From positions 1,054,001 to 1,118,000 of the forward strand of contig NZ_JASVWB010000004.1 in the NCBI RefSeq assembly GCF_030287445.1: 64,000 nucleotides of DNA, in the 5' to 3' direction. Origin of the DNA: Streptomyces sp. ALI-76-A (GTDB lineage Bacteria > Actinomycetota > Actinomycetes > Streptomycetales > Streptomycetaceae). Below are positions 63,622 through 64,000 of the stretch, in pieces. Position numbers and translations under genes: made by a program. Numbering within the stretch: the stretch's first letter is position 1; each line of letters starts with the position of its first letter. The notes under the pieces are model-generated. The model saw only the letters and a program-made list of their open reading frames with translations. It had not been told where the DNA came from and did no database searches.

Positions 63622-64000
63622 TCAGGGGTGGCTTGCCGCGTCGGTGTACGTCTTGGTGACGTCGGTGATGAAGTCGCGGCTGTTGTCGGGGCTGAGGGCC
63701 TGGGTCTGGAGGTGGTCGTGCAGCACGCTGTAGTGCCGCACGTCGGATGGCTTCTCCAGATAGAGGTCGCTGGTGTACCGCTCCAGATACACCACTGCCG
63801 CCGACGCTGCGGGGCTGTCGGTGAACCGCAGGATGGAGAACTGGCCTGACAGGCCCGGATGGGCGCCCGCGGTGTAGGGGAGGACCTGCACCGTGATGTG
63901 CGGCTCGGCGCCGAGCGCGGTCAGGTGTTCCAGCTGTTCACGCATGATGTCCGGGCTGCCGACGATGCGGCGCAGTGCCGATTCGTCCAGGACGATCCAC
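63622..64000 (-). CDS. DUF5753-domain XRE-type regulator, C-terminal part
   Basis: The N-terminal helix-turn-helix lies beyond the right edge. Visible are VVLDESALRRIVGSPDIMRE, LTALGAEPHITVQVLPYTAG, GQFSILRFTDSPAASAAVVY, LEKPSDVRHYSVLHDHLQTQ and SRDFITDVTKTYTDA, the standard Scr1-type effector domain following an XRE head. These abundant Streptomyces regulators are often paired with DUF397 genes, but none is seen here on the downstream side. Confidence 0.85.
   Translation of the reverse strand, partial: WIVLDESALRRIVGSPDIMREQLEHLTALGAEPHITVQVLPYTAGAHPGLSGQFSILRFTDSPAASAAVVYLERYTSDLYLEKPSDVRHYSVLHDHLQTQALSPDNSRDFITDVTKTYTDAASHP

Overview
The window is high-GC actinobacterial DNA, almost certainly Streptomyces. 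The evidence is strong G/C bias at third codon positions, GTG and TTG starts, stop/start overlaps, Tat-exported glycoside hydrolases with ricin-type lectin domains, a Tpg-like telomere protein, and SpoIIE-phosphatase, DUF5753 and Replic_Relax genes. The many insertion-sequence (IS) relics and broken genes suggest an accessory region, perhaps a chromosome arm. Gene calls come from reading translated frames and recalled family motifs; no database search was run.

1-21 kb: a cell-surface polysaccharide locus. It has a tyrosine-kinase/chain-length regulator coupled to a low-molecular-weight phosphatase. A four-gene overlapping operon encodes a flippase-polymerase fusion, a glycosyltransferase, a D-glucuronyl C5-epimerase and a second glycosyltransferase. 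A PglF/PglC/PglE/PglD-like set could make and attach a diacetamido-trideoxyhexose. There is also a WbuB-like glycosyltransferase and a DUF4012 protein. Several genes are broken: UDP-GlcNAc 2-epimerase, glutaminyl cyclotransferase, a Gfo/Idh/MocA oxidoreductase and an IS701 transposase.

21-24 kb: a graveyard of ISL3, IS21, IS5, IS110, IS630 and integrase fragments. 24-30.5 kb: a secreted carbohydrate-active set on the minus strand (SGNH esterase, GH29, ricin-domain scrap, GH43-CBM6, GH43 C-terminal relic). 30.8-40 kb: IS21 and permease scraps, then kdpFABC with kdpE and kdpD, where kdpD has a premature amber codon. 40-43.7 kb: Tn3, recombinase and ISL3 relics, an IS6 element that truncates an IS4 transposase, and small hypothetical genes.

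44-47.5 kb: a secreted GH62 arabinofuranosidase, a strong terminator, a cupin, a small monooxygenase, a ruined GntR regulator and an IS1380 scrap. 47.6-49.2 kb: a hypothetical gene with an IS5 element inserted exactly at its stop codon. 49.4-56.2 kb: a frame-disrupted hypothetical gene, a VanJ-like membrane phosphatase, a Tpg-like protein, a lipoprotein, and an RHS C-terminal relic with a small membrane protein beside it.

56.4-60.7 kb: a broken SnoaL-like gene, a divergent MBL-hydrolase/CGNR-regulator pair, iteron-like repeats with exact 44-bp spacing, and a decayed replication-relaxation gene joined to a lectin-like segment. 60.9-64 kb: a partner-switching group (SpoIIE phosphatase, STAS antagonist, broken HATPase kinase) and a partial DUF5753 regulator. 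No rRNA, tRNA or CRISPR array was recognised.
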